From DASSQJ01 sp963730165 (GTDB taxonomy: Bacteria > Actinomycetota > Actinomycetes > Actinomycetales > Dermatophilaceae), in assembly GCA_963730165.1 (NCBI GenBank), contig CAVSQS010000002.1:558001-622000 (forward strand): 64,000 nt of DNA. Reading direction: 5' to 3'. Position 1 is the first letter of the stretch, and each line of letters opens with the position of its first letter. The notes under the pieces were generated by a model. It did not search any database and was not told the DNA's origin. It saw only the letters and a list, made by a program, of their open reading frames with translations. The position numbers and the translations under genes were made by a program. Of this stretch, positions 51,476 through 59,216 are shown one piece after another.

Positions 51476-51844
51476 TCAGAGCACCTCCGGGGCGAGGCTG
51501 ATGATCTTCATGAAGCGCTTCTCGCGCAGCTCGCGTCCGACGGGACCGAAGATGCGGGTGCCCCGCGGGTCGCCGTCAGCCCGGAGGAGGACGGCGGCGT
51601 TCTCGTCGAACTTGATGTACGAGCCGTCGGTGCGACGGCGCTCCTTGGTCGTGCGGACGACGACGGCCTTGACGACATCGCCCTTCTTGACGTTGCCGCC
51701 CGGGATCGCGTCCTTGACGGTGGCGACGACCGTGTCGCCGATGCCGGCATACCGGCGACCGGAGCCACCGAGAACGCGGATGACGAGGATCTCCTTCGCA
51801 CCCGTGTTGTCGGCGACACGCAGTCGCGACTCCTGCTGGATCAC
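51476..51844 (-). CDS. rplN: 50S ribosomal protein L14
   Basis: The 122-residue protein begins at GTG 51844 with (M)IQQESRLRVADNTGAKEIL and has KDAIPGGNVKKGDVVKAVVV and EKRFMKIISLAPEVL. L14 contacts the 30S in bridge B8. It has a 96-bp gap with a hairpin before it, the only such gap in the rpsJ-rplX block, so mRNA levels may differ on either side. Confidence 0.97.
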   Translation of the reverse strand: MIQQESRLRVADNTGAKEILVIRVLGGSGRRYAGIGDTVVATVKDAIPGGNVKKGDVVKAVVVRTTKERRRTDGSYIKFDENAAVLLRADGDPRGTRIFGPVGRELREKRFMKIISLAPEVL

Positions 51845-51913
51845 TGTATTTCTCCTATACGTCGTGCTGGTTCTCCGCGCGGGCGCGGAGCCTGGCCGAA
51901 CTGCGGCGGGGGG

Positions 51914-51935
51914 TGTGGGGGGCGTGCCCCCCACA
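51914..51935 (-). repeat. Hairpin between rpsQ and rplN
   Basis: TGTGGGGGGC and GCCCCCCACA are separated by two bases, a tight, very stable stem in the 96-bp gap. It may be a partial terminator or RNA-processing site inside the ribosomal operon. Confidence 0.55.
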
Positions 51936-51940
51936 GGGCA

Positions 51941-52225
51941 TTACTTGGCCTTCTCGAGGACCTCGACGACGCGCCACCGCTTGGTGGCGGAGATCGGGCG
52001 GGTCTCCATGATGAGGACGCGGTCGCCGACACCGGCGGCGTTGCCCTCGTCGTGGGCCTTGACCTTGCTCGAGCGGCGAATGACCTTGCCGTAGAGGGCG
52101 TGCTTGACGCGGTCCTCGACCTCGACGACCACGGTCTTGTCCATCTTGTCGCTGACGACGTAGCCCTGGCGGGTCTTGCGGTAGTTGCGGCCGGTGGTCA
52201 CGGTCTCGTCCTTTGCTTCGCTCAC
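51941..52225 (-). CDS. rpsQ: 30S ribosomal protein S17
   Basis: The 94-residue protein shows YRKTRQGYVVSDKMDKTVVV and VGDRVLIMETRPISATKRWR, the S17 OB-fold signature. It is an early 16S-binding protein. It overlaps the rpmC stop by four bases (52222-52225). Confidence 0.97.
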   Translation of the reverse strand: MSEAKDETVTTGRNYRKTRQGYVVSDKMDKTVVVEVEDRVKHALYGKVIRRSSKVKAHDEGNAAGVGDRVLIMETRPISATKRWRVVEVLEKAK

Positions 52226-52458
52226 TTGGCCCCACCCTTCACGCCGATGCCGAGCTCGCGCTCACGCATCTCGGTGTAGATCCGGGCGATGTCCTTGCGG
52301 ACGGCGCGGAGCCGGCCGTGGTTGTCCAGCTGACCGGTGGCCGACTGGAACCGGAGGTTGAACAGCTCCTCCTTGGCCTTGCGCAGCTCGTCGACGAGAC
52401 GGTCGTCGTCGAACCCGCGCAGCTCCTTGCTGGTCAGGTCCTTGGAACCGATGGCCAT
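52222..52458 (-). CDS. rpmC: 50S ribosomal protein L29
   Basis: The 78-residue helical-hairpin protein contains DRLVDELRKAKEELFNLRFQ and LRAVRKDIARIYTEMRERE. L29 sits at the polypeptide exit and helps bind SRP and trigger factor. It shares one base with rplP at 52458. Confidence 0.97.
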   Translation of the reverse strand: MAIGSKDLTSKELRGFDDDRLVDELRKAKEELFNLRFQSATGQLDNHGRLRAVRKDIARIYTEMRERELGIGVKGGAK

Positions 52459-52877
52459 CAGTAGTCACCACCCTCACGCTGGACGAAGCGGGTCTTCATC
52501 GGCAGCTTGTGCTGGGCGAGGCGCATGGCCTCGCGCGCGATCTCCTCCGGGACACCGGACAGCTCGAACATGATCCGGCCCGGCTTGACGTTGGCGACCC
52601 ACCACTCGGGCGAGCCCTTGCCGGAGCCCATGCGGGTCTCGGCCGGCTTCTTGGTGAGCGGGCGGTCCGGGTAGATGTTGATCCAGACCTTGCCGCCACG
52701 CTTGATGTAGCGGGTCATCGCGATACGCGCCGACTCGATCTGCCGGTTGGTGACGTAGGCGGGCTCGAGAGCCTGGATGCCGTAGTCGCCGAACGCGATG
52801 CTCGTACCGCCCTTGGCCTTGCCCGAGCGCTTCGGGTGGTGCTGCTTGCGGTGCTTGACTCGACGGGGAATCAACAT
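52458..52877 (-). CDS. rplP: 50S ribosomal protein L16
   Basis: The 139-residue protein has MLIPRRVKHRKQHHPKRSGK, RIAMTRYIKRGGKVWINIYP and RMGSGKGSPEWWVANVKPGR. L16 orients A-site tRNA and is needed for late 50S assembly. Spacing to rpsC is two bases. Confidence 0.97.
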   Translation of the reverse strand: MLIPRRVKHRKQHHPKRSGKAKGGTSIAFGDYGIQALEPAYVTNRQIESARIAMTRYIKRGGKVWINIYPDRPLTKKPAETRMGSGKGSPEWWVANVKPGRIMFELSGVPEEIAREAMRLAQHKLPMKTRFVQREGGDY

Positions 52878-52879
52878 GG

Positions 52880-53686
52880 TCAGGACTCCTCGGTGCTCGG
52901 TGCGGCCGGGGCCTGATCGGCGGCCGGCGCCTCCGCGGCAGCGGGAGCGGCAGCGCCGCGACGGGCGCGGGCCGGACGGTCGGCGCCGTCACGACGGGGG
53001 CCACGACCCTGGCGCGGCGCGGAGGCCTGCTGGGCCGCGAGCTCACGCGCGGTGAGGTCGCCCTTGTAGATCCACACCTTGACGCCGATGCGGCCGAACG
53101 TGGTCCGGGCCTCGTAGAAGCCGTAGTCGATGTTCGCGCGGAGGGTGTGCAGCGGCACGCGACCCTCGCGGTAGAACTCGGTACGGCTCATCTCGGCGCC
53201 GCCGAGGCGGCCGGAGACCTGGACGCGGATGCCCTTGGCGCCGGCGCGCGTGGCGGACTGCATCCCCTTGCGCATGGCGCGGCGGAAGGACACGCGGGCG
53301 GACAGCTGCTCGGCGATGCCCTGCGCGACGAGCTGGGCCTCGACCTCGGGGTTCTTCACCTCGAGGATGTTCAGCTGCACCTGCTTGCCGGTGAGCTTCT
53401 CGAGCTCACCACGCAGGCGGTCCGCCTCGGCGCCGCGGCGGCCGATGACGATGCCCGGCCGGGCGGTGTGGATGTCGACGCGGACGCGGTCGCGGGTGCG
53501 CTCGATGTCGACCCGGGCGATGCCGGCACGGTCCATGCCCGTGGACATGAGCTTGCGGATCGCCACGTCCTCCTTGACGTAGTCGCGGTAGCGCTGACCC
53601 TCCTTGGTCGAGTCTGCGAACCAGCGGCTCTTGTGCTCCGTCGTGATTCCGAGACGGAAGCCGTGCGGGTTGACCTTCTGGCCCAT
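52880..53686 (-). CDS. rpsC: 30S ribosomal protein S3 with C-terminal extension
   Basis: The 268-residue protein has MGQKVNPHGFRLGITTEHKS, the KH domain with VIGRRGAEADRLRGELEKL, and RGARVQVSGRL-type GIRVQVSGRLGGAEMSRTEF. After about residue 215 a low-complexity Ala/Pro/Arg tail (PAAAEAPAADQAPAAPSTEE) extends it beyond the E. coli length of 233. S3 forms the mRNA entry channel. It shares one base with rplV. Confidence 0.97.
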   Translation of the reverse strand: MGQKVNPHGFRLGITTEHKSRWFADSTKEGQRYRDYVKEDVAIRKLMSTGMDRAGIARVDIERTRDRVRVDIHTARPGIVIGRRGAEADRLRGELEKLTGKQVQLNILEVKNPEVEAQLVAQGIAEQLSARVSFRRAMRKGMQSATRAGAKGIRVQVSGRLGGAEMSRTEFYREGRVPLHTLRANIDYGFYEARTTFGRIGVKVWIYKGDLTARELAAQQASAPRQGRGPRRDGADRPARARRGAAAPAAAEAPAADQAPAAPSTEES

Positions 53687-54081
53687 CAGCGGGTGCCTCC
53701 GTTCGTGGTCGTGGGCCTGGGCGCGACGACCACGGTGATGTGGCTCGTACGCTTGTTGATGCGGCTGGCGCGGCCCTGGGCGCGCGGCCGGAACCGCTTC
53801 ATGGTCGGGCCCTCGTCGACGAAGGCCTTGGCGACGACGAGCTCGCGCTCGTCGAAGCGGGTGGCGGTCTCGTCGGCCCTGGCCCGCGCGTTGGCGATCG
53901 CGGACTCGAGGACCTTGCGGACCGGGTCGCTCGCACCCTGCGGGGCGAAGCGAAGGACCGACACGGCCTCGCTCGCGCTCTTCCCGCGGATGAGGTCGAC
54001 GACCCGGCGCGCCTTCATCGGCGTCACCCGGACGTGACGGGCGACCGCCCGCGCCTCGACGGTGGTGTTCTCGGTGGCCAT
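53686..54081 (-). CDS. rplV: 50S ribosomal protein L22
   Basis: The 131-residue protein has RHVRVTPMKARRVVDLIRGK and the loop RFRPRAQGRASRINKRTSHI that lines the exit tunnel and is the site of macrolide-resistance changes. It shares its end bases with rpsS and rpsC. Confidence 0.97.
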   Translation of the reverse strand: MATENTTVEARAVARHVRVTPMKARRVVDLIRGKSASEAVSVLRFAPQGASDPVRKVLESAIANARARADETATRFDERELVVAKAFVDEGPTMKRFRPRAQGRASRINKRTSHITVVVAPRPTTTNGGTR

Positions 54082-54362
54082 CAGCGACGACGCCCCTTCT
54101 TGTCGTCCTTCACGTGACCCCTGAACGTGCGGGTCGGTGCGAACTCGCCGAGCTTGTGGCCGACCATCGCCTCGGTGACGAACACCGGGACGTGCTTGCG
54201 GCCGTCGTGCACGGCGAGGGTGTGCCCGAGCATGTCCGGGCTGATGACCGATCGGCGCGACCAGGTCTTGATGACGTTCTTGCTGCCCGCTTCGTTCTGA
54301 GCGTCCACCTTCTTCTGCAGGTGGTCGTCGATGAAGGGGCCCTTCTTCAGGCTACGAGGCAT
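54081..54362 (-). CDS. rpsS: 30S ribosomal protein S19
   Basis: The 93-residue protein starts MPRSLKKGPFIDDHLQKKVD and contains TWSRRSVISPDMLGHTLAVH and GHKLGEFAPTRTFRGHVKDD. S19 lies in the head of the 30S subunit beside S13. It follows rplB by 12 bases. Confidence 0.97.
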   Translation of the reverse strand: MPRSLKKGPFIDDHLQKKVDAQNEAGSKNVIKTWSRRSVISPDMLGHTLAVHDGRKHVPVFVTEAMVGHKLGEFAPTRTFRGHVKDDKKGRRR

Positions 54363-54374
54363 TCCAGGCTCCTA

Positions 54375-55211
54375 TCAGCGCTTCTTGCCAGTGCGGCGGC
54401 GGCGGACGATCAGCTTGTCGCTGGGCTTGCCGGGGCGGCGGGTGCGGCCCTCGGGCTGTCCCCACGGCGACACGGGGTGACGACCACCGGACGTGCGGCC
54501 CTCACCACCACCGTGCGGGTGGTCGACCGGGTTCATGACGACACCGCGCACGGTCGGGCGCTTGCCCTTCCAGCGCATGCGGCCGGCCTTGCCCCAGTTG
54601 ATGTTCGACTGCTCGGCGTTGCCGACCTCGCCGACGGTGGCGCGGCACCGCACGTCGACGTTGCGGATCTCCCCGGAGGGCATGCGCAGCTGCGCGTAGG
54701 GGCCCTCCTTGGCGACGAGCTGCACGCGCACGCCGGCAGAGCGGGCGATCTTGGCCCCGCCGCCCGGCTTGAGCTCCACGGCGTGGATGACCGTGCCCGT
54801 GGGGATGTTGCGCAGCGGCAGGCTGTTGCCCGGCTTGATGTCGGAGCCCGGCCCGTTCTCGACCGTCATGCCCTGGGAGAGGCCACGCGGCGCGAGGATG
54901 TAGCGCTTCTCGCCGTCGGCGTAGTGCAGGAGCGCGATGCGAGCGGTGCGGTTCGGGTCGTACTCGATGTGCGCGACCTTCGCCGGCACGCCGTCCTTGT
55001 CGTGGCGACGGAAGTCGATGACCCGGTAGGCGCGCTTGTGTCCACCACCGATGTGGCGGGTGGTGATGCGGCCGTTGTTGTTGCGGCCGCCGGTCTTGGT
55101 CAGCGGACGCACGAGGGACTTCTCGGGGGTCGTGCGGGTGACCTCGACGAAGTCGGCCACGCTCGACCCGCGACGCCCCGGCGTCGTCGGCTTGTACTTG
55201 CGGATACCCAT
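54375..55211 (-). CDS. rplB: 50S ribosomal protein L2
   Basis: The 278-residue protein has MGIRKYKPTTPGRRGSSVAD, GSDIKPGNSLPLRNIPTGTV and the highly conserved VMNPVDHPHGGGEGR near residue 225, whose His region lies near the peptidyl-transferase centre. L2 is a primary 23S binder and part of bridge B7b. Confidence 0.97.
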   Translation of the reverse strand: MGIRKYKPTTPGRRGSSVADFVEVTRTTPEKSLVRPLTKTGGRNNNGRITTRHIGGGHKRAYRVIDFRRHDKDGVPAKVAHIEYDPNRTARIALLHYADGEKRYILAPRGLSQGMTVENGPGSDIKPGNSLPLRNIPTGTVIHAVELKPGGGAKIARSAGVRVQLVAKEGPYAQLRMPSGEIRNVDVRCRATVGEVGNAEQSNINWGKAGRMRWKGKRPTVRGVVMNPVDHPHGGGEGRTSGGRHPVSPWGQPEGRTRRPGKPSDKLIVRRRRTGKKR

Positions 55212-55231
55212 TGGTGTCTACCTCACGTTCC

Positions 55232-55531
55232 TCAGGCGCCGGCGCTGCCGAAGATGTCGATCGTGCCCTCGCGGAGGGTGACGATCGCGCGCTTGGTGTC
55301 CTTGCGCTTGCCGACCCCGAAGCGGGTGCGGCGGGACTTGCCCGGGCGGTTCAGCGTGTGCACCGAGTCGACCTTGACGCCGAAGATCTCCTCGACGGCC
55401 ACCTTGATCTCGGTCTTGTTCGAGCGCGGGTCGACGATGAAGGTGTACTTGCCCTCGTCGAGCAGCCCGTAGGACTTCTCGGAGACGACCGGCGCGATCA
55501 GGATGTCGCGGGGGTTCTTGCCCTGGCTCAC
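55232..55531 (-). CDS. rplW: 50S ribosomal protein L23
   Basis: The 99-residue protein has ILIAPVVSEKSYGLLDEGKY and YTFIVDPRSNKTEIKVAVEE. L23 is the exit-tunnel docking site for trigger factor and SRP. It overlaps rplD by four bases (55528-55531). Confidence 0.97.
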   Translation of the reverse strand: MSQGKNPRDILIAPVVSEKSYGLLDEGKYTFIVDPRSNKTEIKVAVEEIFGVKVDSVHTLNRPGKSRRTRFGVGKRKDTKRAIVTLREGTIDIFGSAGA

Positions 55532-56229
55532 TTCTCGCCCTCCTCGGTCTCGGTCTCGGTCTCGACGGCCTTGTCGGCCTTCGTCGCCGTGGTCTTCTTG
55601 GCGGTGGTCTTCTTCGCGGGCTTGGCGACCGCGACCTCCTCACCGGTGAACGCCTCGTAGGCGGCCCTGGTGAAGACCACGTCGTCGGCGCAGAGCACGT
55701 CGTAGGTGTTCAGCTGGTCGACCGCGAGGACGTGGACGTCCTCGAGGTTGCGCACCGACTTCAACGACACGATGTCGCTGCGGTCGAGGACCACGAGCAG
55801 GTTGCGGCGCTCGGTGAGGCCGGTCAGCAGGTCCTTGGCGTCCTTGGTCGAGGGGCTCTGGCCACCCACGAGGCTCTCGACGACGTGGATGCGCTCGTGA
55901 CGGGCCCGGTCGGAGAGGGCGCCGCGGAGGGCGGCGGCCTTCATCTTCTTCGGTGTCCGCTGGGCGTAGTCGCGCGGCTGCGGGCCGTGGACGGTGCCAC
56001 CGCCGGCGAACTGCGGCGCCCGGATCGAGCCCTGGCGGGCGCGGCCGGTGCCCTTCTGGCGGTACGGCTTCTTGCCGCCGCCGCGGACCTCACCGCGCGT
56101 CTTCGTCGAGTGCGTGCCCTGGCGGGCGGCCGCGAGCTGGGCGACGACGACCTGGTGGATCAGGGGCACGTTGGTCTGGACGTCGAAGATCTCCCCGGGG
56201 AGGGTGACGTCGAGGGTCTTGGCGGTCAT
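55528..56229 (-). CDS. rplD: 50S ribosomal protein L4 with C-terminal tail
   Basis: The 233-residue protein has GTHSTKTRGEVRGGGKKPYR and QKGTGRARQGSIRAPQFAGG, the tunnel loop of L4. A Lys/Thr/Ala then Glu/Thr-rich tail (AKKTTAKKTTATKADKAVET) makes it about 30 residues longer than E. coli L4. The ATG at 56229 overlaps nothing of rplC but follows its stop by one base. Confidence 0.97.
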   Translation of the reverse strand: MTAKTLDVTLPGEIFDVQTNVPLIHQVVVAQLAAARQGTHSTKTRGEVRGGGKKPYRQKGTGRARQGSIRAPQFAGGGTVHGPQPRDYAQRTPKKMKAAALRGALSDRARHERIHVVESLVGGQSPSTKDAKDLLTGLTERRNLLVVLDRSDIVSLKSVRNLEDVHVLAVDQLNTYDVLCADDVVFTRAAYEAFTGEEVAVAKPAKKTTAKKTTATKADKAVETETETEEGEK

Positions 56230-56230
56230 G

Positions 56231-56887
56231 TCAGGCCCCCTTCGCGGCGGAGCGGACGAGGACGACCGCGCCGCGGGGACCGGGGACGGCGCCCGCGACG
56301 AGCAGCAGTCCCTTCTCGGCGTCCACGGCGTGGATCGTGAGGTTCTGGGTGGTCTGGCGCACGCCGCCCATCCGGCCGGCCATCCGCATCCCCTTGAAGA
56401 CGCGACCCGGGGTGGCGCAGCCACCGATCGAGCCCGGCTTGCGGTGGTTGCGGTGCGAACCGTGGGAGGAGCTGACGCCGTGGAAGCCGTGACGCTTCAT
56501 GACACCGGCAAAGCCCTTGCCCTTGGTCGTCGCGGTGACGTCCACGGTCTGGCCGGCCTCGAAGGTGTCGGCGCCGAGCTCCTGGCCGAGCGCGTAGTCG
56601 GTGGCGTCCGCCGTGCGCAGCTCGACGAGGTGACGGCGCGGGGTGACCCCGGCCTTCTCGAAGTGGCCGGCGAGCGGCTTGGTGACCTTGCGCGGGTCGA
56701 TCGCGCCGTAGCCGATCTGCACCGCGGCGTAGCCGTCGGTGTCGGCGTCGCGGACCTGGGTGACGACGTTCGCGCCGGCCTGGATCACGGTGACGGGCAC
56801 GAGACGGTTGTTCTCGTCCCACACCTGGGTCATGCCGAGCTTGGTGCCCAGCAGACCCTTCTGGGTCTTCGTGGCAGTGGTGGTCAT
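56231..56887 (-). CDS. rplC: 50S ribosomal protein L3
   Basis: The 218-residue protein has LLGTKLGMTQVWDENNRLVP and GCATPGRVFKGMRMAGRMGG, including the conserved L3 basic loop that reaches the peptidyl-transferase centre. It follows rpsJ by eight bases. Confidence 0.97.
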   Translation of the reverse strand: MTTTATKTQKGLLGTKLGMTQVWDENNRLVPVTVIQAGANVVTQVRDADTDGYAAVQIGYGAIDPRKVTKPLAGHFEKAGVTPRRHLVELRTADATDYALGQELGADTFEAGQTVDVTATTKGKGFAGVMKRHGFHGVSSSHGSHRNHRKPGSIGGCATPGRVFKGMRMAGRMGGVRQTTQNLTIHAVDAEKGLLLVAGAVPGPRGAVVLVRSAAKGA

Positions 56888-56895
56888 CGCGAGCC

Positions 56896-57204
56896 TCAGA
56901 GCTTGATCTCGATGTTGACGTCAGCCGGGAGGTCGAGACGCATCAGCGAGTCGACGGCCTTGGGCGTCGGGTCGATGATGTCGATGAGGCGCTTGTGGGT
57001 GCGCATCTCGAAGTGCTCGCGGCTGTCCTTGTACTTGTGCGGCGACCGGATGACGCAGAAGACGTTCTTCTCCGTCGGGAGCGGCACGGGGCCGACCACG
57101 GTCGCACCCGCGCGGGTCACGGTGTCGACGATCTTGCGCGCCGAAGAGTCGATGACCTCGTGGTCATACGACTTCAACCGGATGCGGATCTTCTGTCCCG
57201 CCAT
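56896..57204 (-). CDS. rpsJ: 30S ribosomal protein S10 / NusE
   Basis: The 102-residue protein has KIRIRLKSYDHEVIDSSARK, GPVPLPTEKNVFCVIRSPHK and HFEMRTHKRLIDIIDPTPKA. S10 is also NusE, which joins NusB in antitermination and NusG in transcription-translation coupling. It begins the S10 operon after a 696-bp gap downstream of tuf. Confidence 0.97.
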   Translation of the reverse strand: MAGQKIRIRLKSYDHEVIDSSARKIVDTVTRAGATVVGPVPLPTEKNVFCVIRSPHKYKDSREHFEMRTHKRLIDIIDPTPKAVDSLMRLDLPADVNIEIKL

Positions 57205-57523
57205 CTGATGTTCCGTCTCTCTCTCGCCGTCCGTCTGTCTTGTGCCGGCCCGTCGGATCCTCCGACCCCCGAGGTCGGGCGTGTCGACCTCGCTCCGCTG
57301 AGCGGGAAATGTACGGTCTCCCGTACCACGTCCGTGGGTGTCATCGGATCCTGGTGGAACCGGGCCCGGCTCTTCGCCGACGAGCCGCCCCGCCGTCGTG
57401 GCGGTTCGTGTCCTCGTCGCGGTGGGCGCGCCCGACCCTGGCGGGTCGCTCACGCATGCCAAGCAACCTGAACAGTGTGCCAGAGCCGTGGGCCCGCATC
57501 CAAATCGAGGGTGGACACCTCGT

Positions 57524-57571
57524 CCCGGCGGCTCCGAACCCGATCTCCCCGGCGGCTCCGACCCCGATCTC
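57524..57571. repeat. 24-bp tandem duplication upstream of rpsJ
   Basis: Two adjacent copies of CCCGGCGGCTCCGA(A/C)CCCGATCTC with one mismatch. A third partial unit (GATCTCCCCAG) runs into an inverted repeat ending at 57599. Upstream of the probable rpsJ promoter; function unknown. Confidence 0.6.
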
Positions 57572-57835
57572 CCCAGCTCCACCCACCCCTGGGGAGATCC
57601 ACTCTCACCCCTCCCCGCACCCACCCCGCCCGCCTCCATCCGCGGAGTCAGGAGGAGCCCGTCCGGTCAGGACGTGCTCGTCGACTCAGGGCAGCACTGC
57701 GTCCTGACTCGACGGAGTGGCCCTGACTGCGCGGGTGGGACCGGCCGTGCGGGCTTCACCGATCGTCCCACCGCTCCGCGGCGACGGCCTGGGTGTCCCG
57801 ACCCCCGCGCACGTCGCCAGGGCCTCCTGGGACGG

Positions 57836-57875
57836 CGAGAGGGCCCGCACACCTCGTGGTGTGCGGGCCCTCTCG
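57836..57875 (-). terminator. tuf terminator
   Basis: CGAGAGGGCCCGCACACC and its exact reverse complement form an 18-bp stem with a TCGT loop, 26 bases after the tuf stop. This is the strongest simple hairpin in the window. Confidence 0.85.
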
Positions 57876-57900
57876 GGTGCCGGTCGAGACCGGCGTCAGG

Positions 57901-59097
57901 TCACTTGTTGATCTTGGTGACCCGGCCGGCGCCGACGGTACGGCCGCCCTCGCGGATGGCGAAGCGCAGGCCCTCCTCCATGGCGATCGGCTGGATGAGC
58001 TCGACGCGCATCTCGGTGTTGTCACCGGGCATGACCATCTCGGTGCCCTCGGGCAGGTGCACGACACCGGTGACGTCCGTGGTCCGGAAGTAGAACTGCG
58101 GACGGTAGTTGTCGTAGAACGGCGTGTGCCGGCCACCCTCGTCCTTGGAGAGGATGTAGACGTTCGCCTCGAACTCGGTGTGCGGGGTGATCGAACCCGG
58201 CTTCACGACGACCTGGCCGCGCTCGACGTCCTCGCGCTTGATGCCGCGAAGCAGCAGACCGACGTTCTCGCCCGCACGACCCTCGTCGAGGAGCTTGCGG
58301 AACATCTCGATGCCGGTGACGGTCGTCTTGCTGGCCGGACCCTCGTGGATGCCGACGATCTCGACCTCCTCGTTGACCTTGAGGACACCGCGCTCGATGC
58401 GGCCGGTGACGACGGTGCCACGACCGGTGATCGTGAAGACGTCCTCGACGGGCATGAGGAACGGCTTGTCCGTCTCGCGCTCCGGCTCCGGGATGTAGGT
58501 GTCGACGGCGTCCATCAGGTCGAGGACGGTCTGACCCCACTCGGCGTCACCCTCGAGCGCCTTGAGCGCCGAGACCTTGACGACCGGCAGGTCGTCGCCC
58601 GGGAACTCGTAGGTGCTGAGCAGCTCGCGGACCTCCATCTCGACGAGCTCGAGGATCTCCTCGTCGTCGACCATGTCGGCCTTGTTGAGCGCCACGACGA
58701 TGTAGGGGACGCCGACCTGGCGGGCCAGGAGGACGTGCTCCTTCGTCTGCGGCATCGGGCCGTCGGTGGCGGCGACGACAAGGATCGCGCCGTCCATCTG
58801 GGCGGCACCGGTGATCATGTTCTTCACGTAGTCCGCGTGACCGGGGCAGTCGACGTGGGCGTAGTGACGCTGCTCGGTCTGGTACTCGATGTGCGCGATG
58901 GAGATGGTGATACCGCGCTGCTTCTCCTCGGGCGCCTTGTCGATCGAGTCGAACGGCGACGCCTCGTTGAGGTCCGGGTACTTGTCGTGCAGGACCTTGG
59001 AGATCGCGGCCGTCAGCGTCGTCTTGCCGTGGTCGATGTGACCGATCGTGCCGATGTTGACGTGCGGCTTGGACCGCTCGAACTTTGCCTTCGCCAC
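57901..59097 (-). CDS. tuf: Elongation factor Tu
   Basis: The 398-residue GTPase has MAKAKFERSKPHVNIGTIGH, GHIDHGKTTLT (P-loop), VDCPGHADYVKNMITGAAQM (G3), VALNKADMVDD (G4) and the C-terminal domains with PEGTEMVMPGDNTEMRVELI. It delivers aminoacyl-tRNA to the ribosome. It lies 119 bases after fusA and ends in a strong terminator. Confidence 0.98.
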   Translation of the reverse strand: MAKAKFERSKPHVNIGTIGHIDHGKTTLTAAISKVLHDKYPDLNEASPFDSIDKAPEEKQRGITISIAHIEYQTEQRHYAHVDCPGHADYVKNMITGAAQMDGAILVVAATDGPMPQTKEHVLLARQVGVPYIVVALNKADMVDDEEILELVEMEVRELLSTYEFPGDDLPVVKVSALKALEGDAEWGQTVLDLMDAVDTYIPEPERETDKPFLMPVEDVFTITGRGTVVTGRIERGVLKVNEEVEIVGIHEGPASKTTVTGIEMFRKLLDEGRAGENVGLLLRGIKREDVERGQVVVKPGSITPHTEFEANVYILSKDEGGRHTPFYDNYRPQFYFRTTDVTGVVHLPEGTEMVMPGDNTEMRVELIQPIAMEEGLRFAIREGGRTVGAGRVTKINK

Positions 59098-59216
59098 TTG
59101 ATGTCCTCCTCAGGACTCTTCTCTGGTGAACGCCGATACGACCGGACAGGACGTGGCGTCGTGGGGTTGGTGGATGCTTTTCTCTGCTCAGCGCAGACCA
59201 GCGACCAGTCTAGCGG

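Larger units (their letters stand above)
57205..57900. other. Gap between tuf and rpsJ holding the tuf terminator and rpsJ leader
   Basis: No gene is supported in this 696-bp stretch. It holds GTACGG/CCGTAC (6-4-6 palindrome, 57311-57326) near a TACATT box on the minus strand, a 24-bp tandem duplication (57524-57571), GATCTCCCCAG paired with CTGGGGAGATC (57566-57576, 57589-57599) and the tuf terminator. The rpsJ promoter should lie within about 57290-57340. Confidence 0.55.
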
